From CAZTKP01 sp964614215 (GTDB lineage Bacteria; UBP6; UBA1177), in the NCBI GenBank assembly GCA_964614215.1, contig CAZTKP010000046.1, positions 1-17,130 of the forward strand: a DNA stretch of 17,130 nt. The letters are read 5' to 3'. Shown here one piece after another: positions 13,263 to 17,130 of the stretch; position 1 is the stretch's first letter; each line of letters opens with the position of its first letter. The translations under genes and the position numbers were made by a program. The notes below the pieces were generated by a model. It worked only from the letters and a program-made list of their open reading frames with translations, did no database searches and was not told where the DNA came from.

Positions 13263-14222
13263 ATGCTGAAAAGACCAAGAATTCGTAAACTGATCAAGAA
13301 AATCGACTACAGAAAAAGACAACTCGAATGGATTAGAAAAAAGAGAAAGTATGTGCCTGAGAATGTTGAGAAAAAGCTCAACGCATCACTTGATGAGATA
13401 AGGGAGATCGAGAAGACCTTCAAGAAAAAACCTGAGCTGGAAAAGCTTGAGAAAATGAGCTACGAGCTTGAGCACCGTTTCAAAATGACCTTCAACAAAT
13501 ATAAGCAGAACGCTCTGTGGGAACTTTTTGATGAGCTGTGGCTTGTTGTTCTCATTGCACTTATTCTGAAATTCTTTGTTATCGGATCATACAGAGTTCC
13601 ATCAGGAAGTATGGTCGACACTATCAAGATCGGCGACAACCTTTTTGTTGCAATGTTCGTGCATGGACTCACCTTCCCTTTCGCTTCCGAGCAGTTCGTT
13701 GAGTTCCTTGATCCCGACAGAGGGGACATAATAACTTTTACCGAACCTAATCCTGAGAGAAAAGCTCTCGTTAAAAGAGTTGTCGGTATTCCAGGTGATA
13801 CAATTTTCATCTCAGGGACAGATCTTTTTGTCAACGGCAAGAAACTTGAAAGAGAATTCGTTAAAAAAGTGACCTACACTTCCTCCAAGGGGAAAGTGAT
13901 CCAGGGGACTGAATACATTGAGACAAATGAGGAAGGTGACAGCTACAAGATAATGATAAACGAGAATATTCCCGATGATCTGCGTAAGGAAATGGAATCT
14001 TACTGCACCTACTGCAATAAGTCTTTCACTGTTCCGACAAGAAGCTACTTTGTCATGGGAGATAACCGTGACGACAGTTTAGACAGCAGATACTGGGGTT
14101 TTGTGCCCAGAGAGAACGTTCAGGGCAAACCTCTCTTTGTCTGGTTCTCCATTCAGTTCGGAGAATCTATCTTTGATGTCGTTGAGTTCCGGCCATTTAG
14201 AATAGGACACATATTTGAGTAA
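13263..14222 (+). CDS. lepB: Signal peptidase I with N-terminal cytoplasmic extension
   Basis: This 319-residue membrane protease cuts signal peptides from exported proteins. The catalytic dyad is Ser116 in VPSGSM and Lys171 in LVKRVVGIPGD. The late conserved box is VMGDNRDDSLDSRYWGFVP (264-282). One membrane segment, LWLVVLIALILKFFVIG (about 92-108), places the active site outside. About 85 residues before it are very basic, then charged and helical (probable coiled coil, EIREIEKTFKKKPELEKLEKMS), and longer than in standard single-span enzymes. A Cys-x-x-Cys pair (CTYC, 248-251) lies in the periplasmic part. I use ATG 13263 after GGAGG; a GTG at 13251 overlaps that site. It overlaps the next gene by eight bases. 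Confidence 0.95.
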   Translation: MLKRPRIRKLIKKIDYRKRQLEWIRKKRKYVPENVEKKLNASLDEIREIEKTFKKKPELEKLEKMSYELEHRFKMTFNKYKQNALWELFDELWLVVLIALILKFFVIGSYRVPSGSMVDTIKIGDNLFVAMFVHGLTFPFASEQFVEFLDPDRGDIITFTEPNPERKALVKRVVGIPGDTIFISGTDLFVNGKKLEREFVKKVTYTSSKGKVIQGTEYIETNEEGDSYKIMINENIPDDLRKEMESYCTYCNKSFTVPTRSYFVMGDNRDDSLDSRYWGFVPRENVQGKPLFVWFSIQFGESIFDVVEFRPFRIGHIFE

Positions 14223-15078
14223 AGAAAAGCTCAGCATCTTTTTCTTTTCAGGCAGTGGAAACACTGAACACGTCGCAAATCTTTTTTTATCAGAACTTTC
14301 AAAGAATTTTGAAGTAACGCTCATCAACATTGACAATGTTATGAGAAAAGATGAAAGTTTTGACGATGATTTTGTAAAAGCAGGTCTCATCTACCCTGTT
14401 CATGCTCTCAATGCACCGAAAAATGTTATAAGATTTCTTAAAGAACATCTTCCCGAAGGAAAGAACAGACCTTTTTTCATTGTGAAATCTCCAGGAGACC
14501 CATTCTTTAACGGTGGCGCAACTTATGAACTGAGAAAAATACTTTCTAAAAAAAGTTACGAAATCATGCAGGAAGAGACAATAGTTATGCCTGCAAACGT
14601 TTTTATGGGCTACCGGGATGAGTTTATTAGAAAGATCCTCCTTTTTGCTCAGAAAAGAGTGGAAAAACTCTGTGAAAAGATAGTTTCCAACCGGGTTTTA
14701 CTTCACAGGAACCCTCTTTGGCTGCGTTTTTCAACATGGATCTTCAGTAGACTTGAATCATTGGGATCACCAATCTTTGGAAAAGACCTTAAAGTCAGCA
14801 AAAAATGTAATTCCTGCGGACTGTGTGAAAAGATCTGTCCGACAGGCAACATAAAACTCGTTAACGGAAAACCTAAGTTCGGCTGGAAATGTCTCATCTG
14901 CATGAGGTGCATCTACAAATGTCCTCAGGACGCGATCTCTCCCCGCATTTTCGGTTTCTTTAAAGTTAAAAGCTACTATAACATTAATAAATTCAAAGAG
15001 TTTGATAAAAGCCCTGCCAACTACAAACCCACAAAGTTTGAAAAAGGTTTCAGCAGGTACTTTCAGGATAGAGACTGA
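14215..15078 (+). CDS. EFR1-type flavodoxin/ferredoxin fusion protein
   Basis: The 287-residue protein begins with a flavodoxin-like fold: LSIFFFSGSGNTEHVANLF (6-24) is the FMN phosphate-binding loop. The C-terminal part carries two [4Fe-4S] ferredoxin motifs, C198, C201, C204, C208P in CNSCGLCEKICP and C226, C229, C232, C236P in CLICMRCIYKCP. This order defines the EFR1 ferrodoxin family, cytoplasmic electron carriers with unknown partners. The start is TTG at 14215, as the next Met is 42 codons later and would delete the flavin site; AGGA lies eight bases upstream. It overlaps the lepB stop (TTGAGTAA), so the two are probably translated from one mRNA. Its 3' end overlaps the sulP gene by 16 bases, convergently. 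Confidence 0.9.
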   Translation: MSKEKLSIFFFSGSGNTEHVANLFLSELSKNFEVTLINIDNVMRKDESFDDDFVKAGLIYPVHALNAPKNVIRFLKEHLPEGKNRPFFIVKSPGDPFFNGGATYELRKILSKKSYEIMQEETIVMPANVFMGYRDEFIRKILLFAQKRVEKLCEKIVSNRVLLHRNPLWLRFSTWIFSRLESLGSPIFGKDLKVSKKCNSCGLCEKICPTGNIKLVNGKPKFGWKCLICMRCIYKCPQDAISPRIFGFFKVKSYYNINKFKEFDKSPANYKPTKFEKGFSRYFQDRD

Positions 15079-16760
15079 TCTTCTCCGGCGATTTTAAGAG
15101 CTTCATCAATATTGTCGGTAATAAATTTTTTACCTATTTCCTTATCAAGACCGTATTTTATCAGAGCTTTCATAACCTGACTATCCGGTTTTACTCCGGA
15201 AAGGATAAGTTTAACCTTAACTTTTGTGCATTTTTCCTGAAGTTCGAACAGAGCATTTATTCCGGTTGCATCAATTGCCGGAACATGTCTCATTCTCAGG
15301 ATGAAAGCTCTCGGAGCAACTTCGATCGATGCAATTGTATCTTTGAGCTTATCTGCCATGCCGAAAAAGAACGGTCCGTTTATCTCATAGACTTCAACAT
15401 CTTCAGGAACTGTTTTATTTTTTATTGAATCAGCATCATATCCGTCATTGATATTTTTATCGAAAAGCCATCCGCATGAAGAGATGCTTGTGACTTCGGA
15501 CATTCTTTTCATAAAAAGTATTGCGGCAAATATCACACCAACCTGTACAGCTACCGTAAGATCTATAATAACTGTCAGCCCGAAAGTTGTCACCATAACT
15601 GCCGCATCACTTTTCGGAGCTTTGAGAAGTCTTCTGAATCTGTGTATCTCGCTCATATCGAAAGAAACGACCATAAGAACTCCTGCAAGTGCGGTAAGAG
15701 GTATCTTGACTGCCAGAGGAGCCAGAAAAATCATGAAAAGAAAGAGTACTGCCGCATGAACTATACCTGAAACAGGTGAAACAGCGCCGGATTTAATGTT
15801 GGTTGCCGTTCTTGCAATTGCTCCTGTCGCAGGAATTCCTCCGAAAAATACCGAAAAAATATTAGCTATCCCCTGAGCTGCAAGTTCTGTGTTCGAATCG
15901 TGTCTGTCACCTGTCATACCGTCAGCAACAACTGCTGAAAGGAGCGATTCTATACCTGCAAGAAGAGCTATGGTTATAGCCTCCGGCATAACACTTCTTA
16001 TCTTGGCGAGAGTAAATGACGGGAGAGACGGTTCCGGCAGCATTGAAGGGATCGACCCGAATCTTGAACCGATCGTCTCAACATCCATACCGGAAATAAA
16101 GGCAATGACGGTAACAAGAGCCACAGCTGTAAAAGCAGCCGGAACTCGTGGAATTTTTCTTCTTATGAGCACTATAACTGCCACAGTTGTTATTCCCAGG
16201 ATCAGTGTCTGCAGATCCACAGATGTGATGTTGCGTAAGATAACCTGCCACTTTCCTATGAATTCAGGAGGATTTTCAGAAACAGCCAGCCCGAGAAAAT
16301 CCTTGACCTGACTTGAAAAGATCAGAAGACCTATTCCCGTCGTAAAACCTGTCGTTACCGGATACGGAATGAACTTAATGACAGAGCCGAGCTTGGCAAG
16401 ACCCATTATCAGCAGAATGATCCCGGCAATGAACGTTGCAAGAAGAAGTCCGTCATACCCGTGCTTTGAGATAACATTGAAAACAATAACAATAAAAGCT
16501 CCTGTCGGTCCGCCGATCTGGTATCTGCTTCCGCCCAGAAACGAAATGATAAAACCTGCCACGATCGCCGTGTAGATACCTTTTTCAGGAGTAGTTCCGG
16601 AAGCTATCGCAAAAGCCATTGCAAGAGGAAGTGCCACGATGCCCACAGTGATTCCGCTGAAAAGGTCTTTTGAGAACATTTTTGCAGTGTACCCTTCTTT
16701 AATTACTTTGAAAATTTTCGGATAGAAGAATGATGACGCATAGTTTAACAGCTTTAACAT
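15063..16760 (-). CDS. SulP-family inorganic anion transporter with STAS domain
   Basis: The 565-residue inner-membrane protein belongs to the SulP/SLC26 family (sulfate, bicarbonate or dicarboxylate uptake). The conserved entrance SGITVGIVALPLAMAFAIASG (35-55) and FLGGSRYQIGGPTGAFIVIVF (74-94) are typical, with roughly 10-12 hydrophobic helices up to about residue 440. The cytoplasmic STAS domain follows, about 465-555, with EINGPFFFGMADKL, MRHVPAIDATGINALFEL and KLILSGVKPDSQV. The substrate cannot be told from sequence; DauA- or BicA-like roles are both possible. ATG 16760 is chosen because AAGGG lies before it and family members start near here. A longer reading from TTG at 16889 would run through the promoter region. 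Confidence 0.93.
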   Translation of the reverse strand: MLKLLNYASSFFYPKIFKVIKEGYTAKMFSKDLFSGITVGIVALPLAMAFAIASGTTPEKGIYTAIVAGFIISFLGGSRYQIGGPTGAFIVIVFNVISKHGYDGLLLATFIAGIILLIMGLAKLGSVIKFIPYPVTTGFTTGIGLLIFSSQVKDFLGLAVSENPPEFIGKWQVILRNITSVDLQTLILGITTVAVIVLIRRKIPRVPAAFTAVALVTVIAFISGMDVETIGSRFGSIPSMLPEPSLPSFTLAKIRSVMPEAITIALLAGIESLLSAVVADGMTGDRHDSNTELAAQGIANIFSVFFGGIPATGAIARTATNIKSGAVSPVSGIVHAAVLFLFMIFLAPLAVKIPLTALAGVLMVVSFDMSEIHRFRRLLKAPKSDAAVMVTTFGLTVIIDLTVAVQVGVIFAAILFMKRMSEVTSISSCGWLFDKNINDGYDADSIKNKTVPEDVEVYEINGPFFFGMADKLKDTIASIEVAPRAFILRMRHVPAIDATGINALFELQEKCTKVKVKLILSGVKPDSQVMKALIKYGLDKEIGKKFITDNIDEALKIAGEDQSLS

Positions 16761-16797
16761 GTCAGTTCCCTTGTTTAAAAAAACATTAAGCTGCAGG

Positions 16798-16848
16798 AAA
16801 ATAGTCCAAACATTTGCAAAGTCAAATGAATTCTTAACGTTTGACTTT
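16798..16848. promoter_or_regulatory. sulP promoter with symmetrical divergent -35 boxes
   Basis: For sulP (minus), TTGACT (16825-16820) and TATTTT (16803-16798) are 16 bases apart. The same TTGACT also occurs in the plus direction at 16841-16846, serving the divergent secreted-protein gene, though its -10 is poor. Together the two -35 boxes sit in a perfect 9-bp inverted repeat, AAAGTCAAA (16818-16826) and TTTGACTTT (16840-16848), 13 bases apart, which could also be an operator. Confidence 0.45.
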
Positions 16849-16906
16849 TTAATCATTATCCTTAACTTGTTTGCGAGGTCTGTTATCAACTTTTAAGGAG
16901 AGTTCA

Positions 16907-17130
16907 ATGAAAAAGATCATTTTTTTCAGTGCTTTGTTTTTTTTATTTTTTTCAATTAATGCGGCAACTATAACTGTCTGTGCTTCAGGCTGTGACTATG
17001 ATTCAGTAAAAACAGCTGTTGGAGCAGCGGTTGCTGATGACGTTATTCAGCTATCTGCAGAAACCTATACGGATTACAACATCACTATCGATAAAAATCT
17101 TACGATCGAAGGTGCAGGAATGTATGACAC
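16907..17130 (+). CDS. Secreted beta-helix-like surface protein, N-terminal part (cut by window edge)
   Basis: Seventy-four codons are visible. The ATG follows AAGGAG nicely. MKKIIFFSALFFLFFSINA is a signal peptide with likely cleavage after Ala19. The mature start (ITVCASGCDYDSVKTAVGAA) and DVIQLSAETYTDYNITIDKNLTIEGAG follow the pattern of right-handed parallel beta-helix proteins, where 'ITVxxxG.D..V..A...A...D.I.L....Y..NI.I.K.LTI.G.G' opens the first coil. Such proteins are often long, surface-exposed and of unknown binding role. Pectin-lyase-like fold is inferred; catalytic residues cannot be judged from the fragment. Confidence 0.75.
   Translation, partial: MKKIIFFSALFFLFFSINAATITVCASGCDYDSVKTAVGAAVADDVIQLSAETYTDYNITIDKNLTIEGAGMYD

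Noticed and set aside
13460..13840. 126-codon minus-strand ORF opposite lepB
   Set aside because: Shadow of conserved catalytic segments of lepB, with no upstream signals.
15889..16311. 140-codon plus-strand ORF opposite sulP
   Set aside because: Antisense shadow of a well-supported membrane transporter; low-complexity Thr/Ile/Ser composition and no ribosome binding site.
1..17130. tRNA, rRNA, integrase or transposase genes and CRISPR arrays
   Set aside because: No T-loop-like GGTTCGA, rRNA stretch, recombinase-type coding sequence or regularly spaced direct repeats were found on either strand.

Overview
The window looks like chromosomal DNA of a Gram-negative bacterium with moderately low G+C. 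Secreted proteins carry lipoprotein boxes, long Asp/Glu/Thr/Ser-rich linkers, or Gly-Asp-Thr repeats ending in a GCxC-type tail. I associate that style with uncultured Myxococcota or other 'deltaproteobacterial' lineages. The assignment is inference, and no rRNA or tRNA gene is present to anchor it.

Layout. Positions 1-677 (minus) are the 5' part of an ALDH7/antiquitin-type aldehyde dehydrogenase. A previously unlisted 22-codon ORF ends on its start codon, and upstream of that lies a leader that looks structured and seems able to hide the ribosome binding site of the small ORF. Divergent from it is a secreted DUF11-like surface protein (954-2783). Next come a minus-strand pair, a small conserved-looking protein and a nucleotidyltransferase resembling the AbiEii/MNT group, with two abutting perfect palindromes upstream, then a YgiQ-family radical SAM protein (3757-5442). 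A DUF1016/YhcG PD-(D/E)XK nuclease gene (5589-6737) follows, with GTCGG palindromes inside its coding sequence.

The central block is housekeeping: agmatinase-type ureohydrolase (plus), convergent with a minus-strand series read in the order rpsT, hutI, lipoprotein, rsfS, rlmH. The last three overlap each other, and a candidate terminator separates rpsT from hutI. Further right is a lipoprotein with an acidic tether and a C-terminal 3D (three-Asp) domain (11166-12068). A decayed RhuM-family gene (12379-13004) follows, with a large internal deletion and copies of a short repeat on both sides; it looks like a decayed mobile insertion.

The right end holds signal peptidase I (lepB) with an unusual cytoplasmic extension, overlapping an EFR1-type flavodoxin/ferredoxin gene. 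This runs convergently into a SulP anion transporter with a STAS domain. Divergent from sulP, the start of a secreted beta-helix-like protein runs off the window.

Most promising for novelty: the ALDH7 leader with its small ORF, the tandem palindromes next to the nucleotidyltransferase pair, the intragenic GTCGG palindromes shared by two unrelated accessory genes, and the repeat-flanked RhuM remnant. No CRISPR array, integrase or transposase was seen.
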